From NCBI GenBank assembly GCA_026122225.1, contig JANEZZ010001566.1, positions 1 through 64,000 of the forward strand: a stretch of DNA of 64,000 nt. The letters are read 5' to 3'. The translations under genes and the position numbers were made by a program. Origin of the DNA: Heloderma charlesbogerti (taxonomy: Eukaryota; Chordata; Lepidosauria; Squamata; Helodermatidae). Positions 42,938-53,706 of the stretch are shown here, piece by piece. The notes beneath the pieces are model-generated. The model was not told where the DNA came from and made no database searches. It saw nothing but the letters and a program-made list of their open reading frames with translations. How positions within the stretch are numbered: the stretch's first letter is position 1; each line of letters begins with the position of its first letter.

Positions 42938-43509
42938 TTTTATTCTCGATTGTGATGCATGTTATGCATAATAATCACATGCCTGCCAGGGAGGAAAACC
43001 CCATGACCCTCTGAAATCGCTGACCTAATTAAGTATGACAGTCATTGGCCCAGTGAAATAGGAGTCTGCCTGACAGCATCTGTTTGAGAAAGCCCCCATG
43101 TTGTTACAGATTGACTCTACTGCGTTTGAAATGCAAATAGCAGTACTAATTAGACAGGTCGTCTTTCTGCATCGCATCACGTGGGCCTTTCTCTCTTTAA
43201 GGGCACAGGCAGGATACCTGGCAGGCTTTAGAAGACTTTGGAGTTGCACGTCTGTCACTACCCACACAGCCCCCTCTGCTTCCCAAAAGTGAAATTTGCA
43301 AGCGCAATTCATCTAGCACAAAGTGATCTGATGAGGCATCTCCATATCGAGGATGCTCTCAGAGGTCCATCATAGGCTCTGGTGGCCCTGAACTAAAGAT
43401 CCTTCTGTGCAGCAGGGGGATGAAGATGTCCATCAGGCAGGTATTGGTTTCAGCAGAGCCAATCCACCTGTCTCCAGGGCATGCAGGCTTTGTGGGAAGC
43501 CTGATTTCC
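42938..43509. other. Non-repetitive interval, candidate conserved non-coding sequence
   Basis: No transposon signature. The part 43020-43200 contains an octamer (ATGCAAAT at 43131), CTAATTAG and CCTAATTAAG homeodomain-type motifs and few CpG-decay signs. Conservation cannot be tested here. Confidence 0.3.
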
Positions 43510-43698
43510 GAGGGGCTGTGTGGCTCAGTGGCAGAGCACCTGCTTTGCATGCAGACGGGCCCAGGTTCAATCCCCAGCATCTCCAGGCAGGGCTGGAAAA
43601 ACTCCTGCCTGAAACTCTGGAGAGCCAATCAGTGTTGACAGTACTGGATTAGATATACCAATGGTCCAACTCAGTATAAGGAAGTTTCTGATGTTCCT
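43510..43698 (+). mobile_element. tRNA-Ala-derived SINE, best-preserved plus copy
   Basis: Head GGGGCTGTGTGGCTCAGTGG (A box), CTTTGCATGC (anticodon loop like tRNA-Ala UGC), GGTTCAATCCC (B box), body with GAAACTCTGGAGAGCC, tail CTCAGTATAAGGAAGTTTCT. Confidence 0.88.
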
Positions 43699-44195
43699 CT
43701 GGTTTCTCTACCCCTCAAACCAGCAGTTAGTGTTGTCAGAACTGAACACATGATTACTTGTTAGGGTGAGTACAAATAGAATTGCTCCAGCGCTGATGAA
43801 TGCATAGGCAGCCCAAGGTGCTAGGTGAGGGTAGACTCTATGCAGTATGCTTTAGTATATGCAGGCCCCAATCCAACAATGGGATCCATGTGCAGAAGCC
43901 TCCTTTCACGTGCATGCCATCCTTACTGGATCAGGAGAATAGTTTTGAATCACGTTTCCCTTTGAACTGGACTTTGGTCCTTATTGAAGATCTATTTCAA
44001 AAAGTGATTCACCCATTGCAGTGTGTGAAGGAGGTATGGATTTGTCTGGCTATCATGGGCTGCAAGTGGGAACTGCAACAAAATGTTGTAGTGTCGACTG
44101 CTCCAGTTCAGGCTTCCAGCTAGCCAGCCAGTTATGCCCTCTTCCAGGATATTCCTTTCCATTCTCCTCCAGTTTGCCCCCCCTCACAAACAGTT
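43699..44195. other. Intronic interval, nothing recognised
   Basis: No supported feature. Confidence 0.4.
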
Positions 44196-44400
44196 AGTGT
44201 GGTGTAGTGGTTAGAGTGTTGGACTGAGATTCTAGTCCCCACTTGGCCATGAAGCTCACTGGGTGGCTTTGGGCTAGTCACTGACTGTTAGCCTAACCTA
44301 TCTCACAGGATTGTTGTGAGGATAACATAGAGAGGAGGAGGACCACGTAAGCCACCTTGGATTCCCTGGAAGAGGAAAAAAGGCAGGATATAACAAACAC
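44196..44400 (+). mobile_element. MIR-like CORE-SINE
   Basis: AGTGTGGTGTAGTGGTTAGA head, GATTCTAGTCCCCAC box, TGAAGCTCACTGGGTGGC core, GATTGTTGTGAGGATAACAT and an AAAAAGGCAGGATATAAC tail. Confidence 0.85.
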
Positions 44401-44704
44401 ACACATAAATAGTCAACATTCCATGCCCACTGAGCATGCTCAGTCCTCATTGGGCTGTTTGGGGGAGTGTTGCCTCCTTAAAGGCACAATCCTATGCATG
44501 TTTAGAAAAAAAAAGTCCCCACTATTCCCCAGCCCTAACATATTCCTTTTGCGAATCTTGGGGTTTCCCCAAGTCTGTTGATATTCCTTCTTGTTCTGGC
44601 ATGGTTCCATTTCGGTTCCATAAACCATATTGTCACTCAGACTATGAATTTGTATATGCTAATATATTGCTTTTAATCATTGTTGCTGTAAGAACTACTA
44701 GCTT

Positions 44705-44815
44705 AGAATCGTAGAGTTGGAAGGAACCTCAAAGGTCTTCAAGCCCTACCCTCTGCTGATCCAGGAACACCACTAAAACAGCTTCTCTGAGCTTCCTGTT
44801 GTGTGATACTCTTTT
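44705..44815 (-). mobile_element. CR1 3' fragment
   Basis: GAATCGTAGAGTTGGAAGGA and CTACCCTCTGCTGATCCAGG match the CR1 3'UTR reversed; the rest is degraded. Confidence 0.7.
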
Positions 44816-45399
44816 GTTTCCATTTAAATAGTTTTATTTGTTAATATTAAAAGTAGTAGCTGCAGAACTCCTTCTGTTGACTTGTAAACTTGCTGATGAA
44901 TTGTACAGGAAATACAAACATTTTGAATCATGTCTTACAGAAAACTCACTGTGGGTGGGGAGGTCGAAGGGGGAGAAATATGATCATTCTTAAGCAATAT
45001 GGATCTATAGCAAATTACGTTCTTAAGCAATAGATTGTATTTTTGTTTTTGATCATGCCATAAGCATAAGGAAGATTACTTTTTAGGCATAGAATGCTTT
45101 GCTCTTAAAGGCTGAGCACTTTTTCTGAAGGGAATTTTTCTAAGTAAGTAAATCGGTTTGGGTAAAACCAAATGCATATCTTTTGAAAAATGCGTCTTTT
45201 GTGTGCCCTAATTTTTCAGTAGAGCTGTCCACTTTTAGTGGTGCTGTCTCTACTTCAAATGCCATCATCTTCCCTCCTCTAAACCAGGGGTGCAGAACCT
45301 CAGATCTGGGGTCCAAATCCAGCCCTCTACAGTTCCCTAGAAGCCCCCCCCCTTCCACTGGCCCCATCCCATTTCTCCTGACCACTGATCCTTTTGTGG
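44816..45399. other. Intronic interval, nothing recognised
   Basis: No supported exon or repeat. A C run lies near 45341. Confidence 0.4.
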
Positions 45400-48300
45400 T
45401 AGAGCTGTGCACAAATGGCCTCTTGAAATTTGTCACCTTACTTATGGGCAGAGAAATTTGGGAGATAATTTCATCGAATTTCTCCAGGGGGAGGAGAAAT
45501 TCTCAACTGTTTCTCCCAGGCAGGACTCCCCATTGGTAGGGCTCCTTGTAGCACAGCTTCTTCCTTTTTTGGTAAGGGTTTTTTTGGGGGGGGGTGCTGC
45601 AACAGCATCAACTGTCTTGGCAGGCCAGCCCCCAGTTTGCATCCACTGCAATGCAAGTGGGGGCAGTGTTGTGTCCAGCTCCAGAGATGAGGTGGAGTTA
45701 GTGCTCTGCCAAAATCTGTCCTCCAATTTCCTGAATTGTTCTCCCCCCACCCCCATGAAAGAGACTTCTGCTGTTCTGCCCCGTTCAGGATGTTTTATAA
45801 TTTATTTTTGTGGTGCTTTTGAGCTTACCTAATCACAGCTAGCCTCCCAGGCTGCCTGCATGTCTTGATCTGATAAAGCCCTTTGGGAGGAATTATGTCA
45901 TGGGGCCTTAAACTGGGCTTTAATTGAAGTATAGGAAGGTGAGGAGGCTACAGGCAGCCAGAGAGAGGATTGTACAATGAAAAACAGGACATTTGTTCTC
46001 ACTCCTTGTTGTTGTTGTTGTTGTTCAGTCATTCAGTCATGTCCAGCTCTTCGTGACCCCATGGACGATAGCACGCCAGGCCTTCCTGTCCTGCACTCTC
46101 TCCCGGAGTGTGCTCAAGTTTATATTCATTGCATCGGTGATGATGTCTAGCCATCTCATCCTCTGTCGTCCCCTTCTCCTTTTGCCTTCAATCTTTCCCA
46201 GCATCTGGGTCTTTTCCAGGGAGTTTTCTCTTTGCATTAGGTGGCCAATATTTGAGCTTCAGCTTCAGTATCTGTCCTTCCAATGAGCAGTCAGGGTTGT
46301 TTTCCTTTAGGATGGACTGATTTGACCTCCTTGCAGTCCACGGGACTTGTAAGAGTCTTCTCCAGCACCACAGTTCGAAAGCATCGATCCTTCAGCGCTC
46401 AGCCTTCCTTATAGTCCAGCTCTCACAGTCATATGTTGCTACTGGGAAAACCGTAGCTTTGATTATACGAATCTTTGTCAGCAAGGTGATGTCTCTGGTT
46501 CTTACTATGCTGTCTAGGTTTGCCATAGCTTTCCTCCCAAGGAGCAAGCGTCTTTTGATTTCATGGCTACAGTTACCATCTGCGGTGATCTTGGAGCCCA
46601 AGAAAGTAAAATCTGTCACTGCTTCCATTTCTTCCCCTTCTATATGCCAGTGATGAGGCCAGACGCCATGATTTTAGTTTTTTTTATGTTGAGTTTCAAA
46701 CCAGCTTTTGCACTCTCCACTTTCACCCTCAACAAGAGGCTCTTTAGATCCTCTTCGCTTTCTGCCATTAGGGTGGTATCGTCTGTGTACCTGAGGTTGT
46801 TGATCTTAATTCCGACCTGTGATTCATCCAACCCAGCGTTTCTCATGATGTACTCTGCATATAAATTAAATCAGCAGGGCGACAATATACAGCCTTGTCA
46901 TACTCCTTTCCCAATTTTGAACCATTCGGTTGTTCCATGTCCGGTTCTTACTGTTGCTTCTTGACCCTCGTACAGGTTTCTCAGGAGGCAGGTAAGGTGG
47001 TCTGGTACTCCCATCTCTTTAAGAATTTGCCACAGTTTGTTGTGATCCACACAATCAAAGGCTTTAGCATAGTCAATGAAGCAGAAATAGACATCTTTCT
47101 GGAATTCTCTTGCTTTCACCAAGATCCAGCGAATGTTGGTGATTTGATCTCTAGTTCCTCTGCCTCTTCGAAACCCAGCTTGTACTTCCGGTAGTTCTCG
47201 GTTCACATACTGCTGAAGCCTAGCTTGTAGGATTTTGAGCATCACCTTGCTGGCATGTGAAATGAGCGCAATTGTGCGGTAGTTTGAACACTCTTTGGCA
47301 TTGCCCTTCTTTGGAATTGGAATGTAAACTGACCTTTTCCAGTCTTGTGGCCATTGTTGAGTGTTCCAAATTTGTTGGCATATTGAGTGCAGCATTTTAA
47401 CAGCATCATCTTTTAGGATCTTAAATAGCTCAGCTGGAATACTGTCATCTCTGCTAGCTTCGTTGTTAGTCATGCTTCCTAAGGCCCACTTGACTTCACT
47501 CTCTAGGATGTGCGGCTCAAGTTCAGTGACCGCACTATCATGGCTATCAGGGACATTAAGATCTTTCCTGTATAGTTCTTCTGTGTATTCTTTCCACCTC
47601 TTTTTAATTTCATCTGCTTCTGTTAGGGCCCTGCCTTCTTTGTCCTATATCATGCCCATCTTTGCACAAAACGCTCCCTTGAGATCTCCAATTTTCTTGA
47701 AGAGATCTCTAGTCTTTCCTATTCTCTTGTTTTCTTCGATTTCTTTGCATTGTTCATTTAAGAAGGCCTTCTTGTCTCTCCTTGCTATTCTCTGGAACTC
47801 TGCATTCAGTTGGGTATATCTTCCCCTTTCTCCCTTGCTTTTCGCTTCCCTTCTTTCCTCAGCTACTTGTAAAGCCTCATCAGACAGCCACTTTGCTTTC
47901 CTGCATTTCTTTTTCTTTGGGATGGATTTCGTTGCTGCCTCCTGAACAAAGTTACGGACGTCCGTCCATAGTTCCTCAGGCACTCTATCAGGTGTAATCT
48001 CCACTGTATATTCATAAGGGATATGATTTAGGTCATACCTGAATGGTTTAGTGGTTTTCCCTATGTTCTTAAATTTAAGTCGAAATTTTGCAACAAGAAG
48101 CTCATGATCTGAGCCACAGTCAGCTCCAGGTCTTGTTTTTACTGACTGTATAGAGCTTCTCCATCTTTGGCTGCAAAGGACATAATCAATCTGATTTTGA
48201 TATTGACCATCTGGTGATGTCCATGTGTAGAGTTGCCTCTTGTGCTGTTGGAAAAGAGTGTTTGCTATGATCAGCGTGTTCTCTTGGCAAAACTCTATTA

Positions 48301-48499
48301 GCCTTTGTTCTGCTTCATTTTGTCCTCACTCCTTGGCCACCTCCTAAATAAGGTAAGCCCAAGAAACCCAGACCCAATCCATGAGAATTTCTCCGAAATT
48401 TCTTCAGTATTGAATTTCTGTTCGAAAGCCGTTTCTTGTCTATCAAATTGAATAAGAATACTGGGGGAAAATGTGGGAGAAATTTTCAGCACAGCACTA
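45400..48499. mobile_element. hAT-like repeat (TAGAGCTGTGC / GCACAGCACTA ends), split by BovB
   Basis: The left end TAGAGCTGTGCACAAATGG at 45400, a second internal TAGTGCTCTGCC at 45699, and the right end TTTTCAGCACAGCACTA ending 48499 match 33533-34206 and 37078-37607. Sequence 45645-45998 plus 48325-48499 aligns with 37020-37607. A BovB copy occupies 46009-48324. Flanking 8-mers agree only loosely (TTTTGTGG and TTTCATCG), so the outer boundary is uncertain. Confidence 0.5.
46009..48324 (-). mobile_element. BovB LINE, 5'-truncated, with TSD
   Basis: An 11-bp TSD, CTCACTCCTTG, flanks it at 45998-46008 and 48325-48335. It starts at the (GTT)n tail and ends inside the endonuclease region near EAEQRLIEF. 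RT frames are broken: open pieces are 46392-46846 (RYTDDTTLM; the usual YADD motif C is YTDD here), 46898-47473 (FIDYAKAFDCVDH motif A) and 47645-48004. Coding for a functional enzyme is lost. Confidence 0.95.
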
Positions 48500-48899
48500 T
48501 TTCATCGTTTCCTGGCTTTTGTACAGTTTCCCCCCATTCTGAATAGTTGAAATGCCACTCATAAGGCTTAGTTACTGGCAGTAATTGCTTTAAGGTAACA
48601 TATTCTGATTTTTTTCCCCAACCCTTTTGCCTTTGGTCCTGACCACCATGGGAATGCGGTCCCTGAAAGCTTCTCTGAAATGGAATTTGGTCCTTAGGCT
48701 GAAAGAGTTTCAGCACCCCTGCTCTAAACAGCCTGTTTTGTTCGAGTTATTCATTGAGGCATCTGTGTGTGTGCCCTTCATAATATTTCGTTCGCAATGA
48801 AAATTAAAATGAAACAACATTTAAACAATTAGAATGAATAAACAAACCACACCATTTAAGCAAAACACCAGTGGCAATGTCATTTCCAGTGTTTAAAAT

Positions 48900-50860
48900 A
48901 GCATCAATATTATGCTGCCTCCATCGCGTCTGCAGAGTGCTGTCCCAGGAGGCTGTTCCAAGTGGTCCGGAGCCTGGTCGGTCCTGTGGCTCCGGAACCA
49001 CTGGAGCATTCTAAGGCCTCCTGTGAGGCCTTGGCAAGGCACTTTGCAGATAAAATTGATCAGATTAGGTGTGTTACTCTGCACGCTGTGGATACAGTTA
49101 GTGAGCAAGAGGCGGCCTGTGGCAAACCAGTTTTGTGGGATCGGTTCCAGCTTCTTCCTCCTGATGAAGTGGACAAGGTGCTTTCATTGGTACGGCCGAC
49201 CACCTGCTTACTTGATCCTTGCCCATCTTGGCTCATTATGAGCTGCAGAGAGAGACTGGGTGAGGGGATCAAGGCGGTGGTGAACGCCTCCCTTGAGGAG
49301 GGAGTGATGCCATCAGCCCTCAAGGAGGCAGTGATAAGACCACTCTTAAAGAAGCCCTCCTTGGATCCTCAAGTTTTGAACAACTTTCGCCCAGTCTCAA
49401 ATCTGCCATTTTGGGTCAAGGTGATTGAGCGGGTGGTGGCGGTGCAGTTGAAGGCACACTTGGAAGAAACTGATTATCTAGACCCATTTCAGTCGGGCTT
49501 CAGGCCTGGGCATGGGACAGAAACGGCCTTGGTCGCCTTGGTAGATGATATGAGGAGGGCTCTGGATAGGGGTGAATGCTCCTTCCTTGTTCTTCTCGAC
49601 CTCTCAGCAGCTTTCGATACCATTGACCACGGTATCCTCCTGGACCGCCTGGAGGGGTTGGGCATTGGGGACACTGTATTGCGGTGGTTCCGGTCCTTCC
49701 TCTCCAGCAGGTACCAGAGGGTAGCACTGGGAGAGGAGGTTTCGGACCCGTGGCCACTTACTTATGGGGTGCCACAGGGTTCCATCCTCTCCCCGATGCT
49801 ATTTAACATCTATGTGAAGCCACTGGGGGCTATCATCAGGAGGTTTGGGGTGCAGTGTCATCAATATGCGGATGACACGCAGCTCTACCTCTCGTTTAAA
49901 TCTTCACCAAGGTTGGCCGTAGAATCCCTGTCCAAATGTCTGGAGATGGTGAGTGGCTGGATGGGGAGGAATAGGCTGAAGCTGAACCCTGACAAGACCG
50001 AGGTACTTTTGGTGGGAGACAAGAGGAGGCTGGGGGATGTTGACCTGGTGTTGAATGGGGTACGGCTACCCTTGAAAGACCAGGTCCGCAGCCTGGGGGT
50101 CATTTTGGACTCCCAGCTGTCCATGGAGGCTCAGGTGTCAGCTGTGAGCCGGACAGCGCTGTATCAACTCCATCTAATATGGCGGCTGCGCCCCTTCCTT
50201 CCCGACCATCTGCTCCCATCGGTAGTACATGCCCTGGTCTCCTCTCGTTTAGACTACTGTAATGCGCTCTACGTGGGGTTACCCTTGAAGACGGTTCGGA
50301 AACTGCAGCTGGTACAGAACGCGGCGGCTCGCCTGATTAAAGGCAGCCGCCGGCGAGATCACATCACTCCAGTGCTGAAGGAGTTGCACTGGTTACCAGT
50401 TGTTTTCCGGGCCAAATTCAAGGTGTTGGTTTTGACCTTTAAAACTCTATATGGTTCCGGCCCAGCCTATCTTAAGGAGCGCCTCCAGCAGCACCAAACA
50501 GGCCGCTTAACAAGATCAGCCTCGGATGGCCTTCTGTCTGTCCCATCAGCGAGGACAGCTAGACTGGTGGGGACGAGGGAGAGGGCCTTTTCTGTGGTGG
50601 CCCCCACTCTGTGGAACCCCCTCCCTAGGGAACTCCGTCATGCCCCCTCTTTAATGAGCTTCCGTCGTGCATTAAAAATGCTGTTGTTCAGGCAGGCATT
50701 TGGGTTAGGGTATTTTAGAAAATGTTTTTATTGTAGAATTTTATTGTTTTAAACTGTTTTTATTGTATGTTGTACATTGCCCAGAGTGGCTGGGTGACCA
50801 GCCAGATGGGCGATTAATAAATTTAATAATAAATAAATAATAATAAATATAAATTCCAGT
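48900..50860 (+). mobile_element. L2-clade LINE, 5'-truncated
   Basis: It lacks the 5' endonuclease region, contains an open RT frame (48962-50752), a short 3'UTR with TTGCCCAGAGTGGCTGGGTG and GGGCGATTAATAAATT, and an (AATAAATAAT)n tail. Possible flanking TTCCAGT (48888-48896 area and after the tail) is too short to count as a proven TSD. Confidence 0.9.
48962..50752 (+). CDS. L2-type reverse transcriptase, long open frame lacking N-terminus
   Basis: A 596-codon frame without a stop. The first codon is not a natural start; the true protein began upstream in the lost 5' part. RT motifs in order: NNFRPVSNLPF, DPFQSGFRPGHGTETAL, LVLLDLSAAFDTIDH (A, catalytic Asp), GVPQGSILSPMLFNIY (B), HQYADDTQLYL (C, YADD) and KLNPDKTEVLLVG. 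The C-terminus has LVQNAAARLIKG, HITPVLKELHWLPV and AFSVVAPTLWNPLPRELR. These are L2 features; CR1 has a different FADD-type context. Truncation means no autonomous function, but preserved catalytic residues suggest recent insertion. Confidence 0.9.
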   Translation: MVRSLVGPVAPEPLEHSKASCEALARHFADKIDQIRCVTLHAVDTVSEQEAACGKPVLWDRFQLLPPDEVDKVLSLVRPTTCLLDPCPSWLIMSCRERLGEGIKAVVNASLEEGVMPSALKEAVIRPLLKKPSLDPQVLNNFRPVSNLPFWVKVIERVVAVQLKAHLEETDYLDPFQSGFRPGHGTETALVALVDDMRRALDRGECSFLVLLDLSAAFDTIDHGILLDRLEGLGIGDTVLRWFRSFLSSRYQRVALGEEVSDPWPLTYGVPQGSILSPMLFNIYVKPLGAIIRRFGVQCHQYADDTQLYLSFKSSPRLAVESLSKCLEMVSGWMGRNRLKLNPDKTEVLLVGDKRRLGDVDLVLNGVRLPLKDQVRSLGVILDSQLSMEAQVSAVSRTALYQLHLIWRLRPFLPDHLLPSVVHALVSSRLDYCNALYVGLPLKTVRKLQLVQNAAARLIKGSRRRDHITPVLKELHWLPVVFRAKFKVLVLTFKTLYGSGPAYLKERLQQHQTGRLTRSASDGLLSVPSARTARLVGTRERAFSVVAPTLWNPLPRELRHAPSLMSFRRALKMLLFRQAFGLGYFRKCFYCRILLF

Positions 50861-51864
50861 ATGTCAAATCCGAACCATTAAGATGCCAGAGTGGACAAAA
50901 ATGTCTTAAATCAAAGATCAAACTGTAGGTGCAAGACAAAGGACTTTTGCTCTCTCCTGATCCTCCCTATGGAAATTTGCTGAAATTTCTCTGAAAACAG
51001 GGAATCTAAGCATATGTACATAATGAGTGCATCTGTGTATATAAATATTGTTTAAAATGTTCCCTTCCCAGAACAGCCTCCTGGCTCCAACAGACACCAT
51101 ATGCCTGCTTGAATAAAAGCCTCTTGCACAGCCTGTGAAAAAATGCTCTGAGTTGGCCTTTAGGGAGCAGGCAGAAGGTAGATTCTGCTAGGTTTTGCTG
51201 TTTGAATTTTGGAGACTGAGATACAGAAAGTGTTGGCAGAAAGATGAAGCAACTTGGGCCCCAATAGCCTTCTCTCTGGTGAACTGCTTCCTTCCTTTAG
51301 GGCTCTCTTTGCTTCCACAGAAAGCTTTGCTTCTTTATCTGTAAATAAAGGAAATATAACAAAGACACCGGTGCTGTCTCAGTGCCTATGTGCCCTGCAT
51401 ATAGACACTTCTCAGCCAATTTAACGCAAGCCTCTCTTTAAATCCAATAAACAGTCTCTTTCAATGGAATAACAAGGAAACAATAACTCACAGTCCACAG
51501 GAAATAAGGAGGTTGACACAAATGAAGGTTGGGTCCAGTGGGAAATTATTGGTGGACGCTCGATAAAAAGTGGTGAGGCCTGGCAAAAACAAAGTCTTCT
51601 CTCCCAGGTCTTCTGGGCCTCCTGCTTCTTTGCTGGCTGGGCCGAAAGGTAAAGAAAAAATTCCCGCCCAAAGCAGAGTCCCTACTAGTTCATCTCAGAC
51701 AGCTAGGATCCAGCTACAGCAGGACTAGCAAGCAGATCTTTGATCTCTCCACCCACAATATAAGCATATGCATTTATTATACTTTACTACAATACAGAAC
51801 TGGGGGAAGCACAATACCAAATCCTCTGGTGTGCCCTCATCCAAATGAAGACTAAAGCCTATGA
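50861..51864. other. Unassigned interval, possibly old LTR-derived
   Basis: It contains two AATAAA-type signals (TCTGTAAATAAAGG at 51339-51352 and CCAATAAACAGTC) and GAAATTATTGGTGGACGCTC, which recall LTR or polyadenylation regions. No paired LTR, primer-binding site or retroviral frame is visible, so no assignment is made. Confidence 0.3.
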
Positions 51865-52142
51865 GCCAGTGGTCAACCTCTTTTCAGCCCAAGGGCTAAA
51901 TTCCATTTCAAATAAGCTCTTGAGGGCCATATTCCAGTGCTGGGTGGGGCCGAAAGCAAAAGGGTGAGGCCAAAACACCCACCATGCCAGCATATTTTAG
52001 CTTACTGCTGGTAACTAAGGCTTAGGAGAGGCATCTCAGCCTTTTAGAATGGCCAATCAGTTGCACAAAAAGCCAGGAAACCACTAAACAATTGGTGATC
52101 AAGGAAAGAGGGTGAAGCCAGGCAAAGGGGGCATTGCTATCT
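51865..52142. mobile_element. Old hAT-type MITE (GGTGGGGCCNAAGGCAAAAGGG family)
   Basis: It shares blocks in the same order with 59755-60028: CATATTCCAGTGCTGGGTGG, GTAACTAAGGCTTAGGAG, AAAGCCAGGAAACCAC, ATTGGTGATCAAGG and GGCATTGCTATCTGG. This pair defines a repeat family of about 275 bp. Ends are unclear. Confidence 0.6.
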
Positions 52143-52146
52143 GGAG

Positions 52147-53045
52147 CATAAGAAGAGCCCTGCTGGATCAGACCAAGGGCCCATCTAGTCCAGCATTCTG
52201 TTCACACAGTGGACAACCAGTTGTCAACCAGGAACCCACAAGCAGGACACGAGTGCAACAGCACCCTCCCACCCATGTTCCCCAGTAACTGGTATACACA
52301 GGCTCACTGCCTCTAGTACTGGAGATTGCACATTGTCATCAAGACTAGTAGCCATTGATAGCCTTTACCTCCAGGAATTTGTCTAACCCTCTTTTAAAGC
52401 CATCGAAATTGGTGGCCATCACTACATCCTGTGGTAGCAAATTCCATAGTTTAACTATGGGCTGTGTGAAGAAGTGCTTCCTTTTATCTGTCCTGAATCT
52501 CCCACCAATCGGCTTTGTAGGATGACCCCGGGTCCTAGTATTTTGAGAGAGGGAGAAAAATGTCTCCCTATCTACTTTCTCCACACCATGCATAATTTTG
52601 TACACTTCTATCATGTCTCCCTTACCCCCCTTTTTTCCAAGGTAAACAGTCCCAGCTCTTGTAACCTTCTCTCACAGAAGCGGTTCTCCAGCCTCTTGAT
52701 CATTTTAGTTGCCCTTTTCTGCACTTTTTCCAACTCTACAATGTCTTTTTTAAGGTGTGGTGACCAGAACTGTACACCATATTCTAAGTGTGGTCATACC
52801 ATAGAGATCCCCTCAGGCTATACTTGAAGTTGGATTTTTTTTGCCCCAACATGCATCATTTCACACTTGCTTACATTGAACCGCATTTGCCATTTAGATG
52901 CCCATTCTCCCAGTTTGGAGAGATCCTTTTGGAGCTCCTCACAATCCTTTTTTGTTTTAACAACCCTAAATAATGTGTCATCAGCAACCTTGGCCACTTC
53001 ACTGCTTACTTCGAATTCCAGATCATTTACTGAGAAGCATTGTAA
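52147..53045 (-). mobile_element. CR1 LINE, 3' third with RT remnant
   Basis: Minus-strand coding remnants include KVADDTLFRVVKTKKDCEEL, DLSKLGEWASKWQMRFNVSK and KCEMMHVGAKK (CR1 RT motif C and following), then [20 protein letters not shown] and PIGGRFRTDKRK, followed by the 3'UTR ending at 52147. Frames are broken by several shifts. Confidence 0.9.
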
Positions 53046-53159
53046 AACCCCAGAGGTCCAGAGTGGGATCCTGGGCCTGAAGTTCCTTACCCCTGCTGTA
53101 AGCACTGTCCCTGGTACTTCTTGCTTTACTGGGAAGAGGGGCAAATACAAACCAACAGC

Positions 53160-53267
53160 AGGACAACACTGCTGGATTAGAGCTAGTCCACCTAGTCAAG
53201 TGCCCCAAGCAGGACATGAGAGCAATAGCCCTGTTCTGCTGCTGTTCCCAAGCAACTGTCATGGAGG
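53160..53267 (-). mobile_element. CR1 3'UTR fragment
   Basis: CACTGCTGGATTAGAGCTAG, AGCAGGACATGAGAGCAATAG and TTCCCAAGCAACTGTCATGG match the CR1 3'UTR. Confidence 0.7.
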
Positions 53268-53706
53268 ACACAATTCTAAGTAGTTAGGTGGCTGCCTCCG
53301 ACCTCAGAGGCAACTGCCTATCCAAAGCAAGGCAGGAGAGGCATGGGGGGATCGTTCCCTCCGTGCCTCTCCTGCCTTGCTCTTTTTCACTAGACAGCCA
53401 TTTTCGGCTGTCTAGCAGCGGGGGGGGGGAAACCAGGAGAGGAACCCTCCATATAACACATTGGATGTGTCGTACACGCAGCTCCACTCTCCCTGCCCCA
53501 GAACGCCCCCCAGCCCCGCCCCTTTTCAGTTGCTCCACAGTCATCTTCTGAACATGGAGGATGGGGCTTCTCCGCACTGCGCAGACAAGTGGGGAGGTCA
53601 GATTTCTGGGAACCGACCTCGGAGCACCGACTCCGAGGTCAGTTCCCAGAATAGAGCATATCCTATGGCCCTCTAGATAGTGTCTAGCGGCCTTAGGATT
53701 GCTCCC
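53268..53706. mobile_element. Harbinger-like MITE, copy 4, reverse orientation
   Basis: It starts GGACACAATTCTAAG and ends CTTAGGATTGCTCCC. The interior matches copy 2 reversed: CCTCCGACCTCAGAGGC, GACAGCCATTTTCGGCTGTC palindrome near 53395-53415, TGCGCAGAC and GACCTCGGAGC. Flanks are GGA and TGA, so the TWA duplication is not preserved. Confidence 0.68.

Noticed and set aside
43510..43580. A genuine tRNA-Ala gene (also 60240-60306)
   Set aside because: A and B boxes are present but acceptor-stem pairing and the 3' end are missing, and the sequence continues into a SINE body.
48962..50752. Assignment of this LINE to CR1
   Set aside because: The RT motif contexts (LVLLDLSAAFDTIDH, HQYADDTQLY) and tail are L2-type; CR1 copies in the window have a different motif C context and tails.
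50861..51864. LTR retrotransposon
   Set aside because: Two poly(A)-like signals alone are not enough; no paired repeats, primer site or protein motifs.
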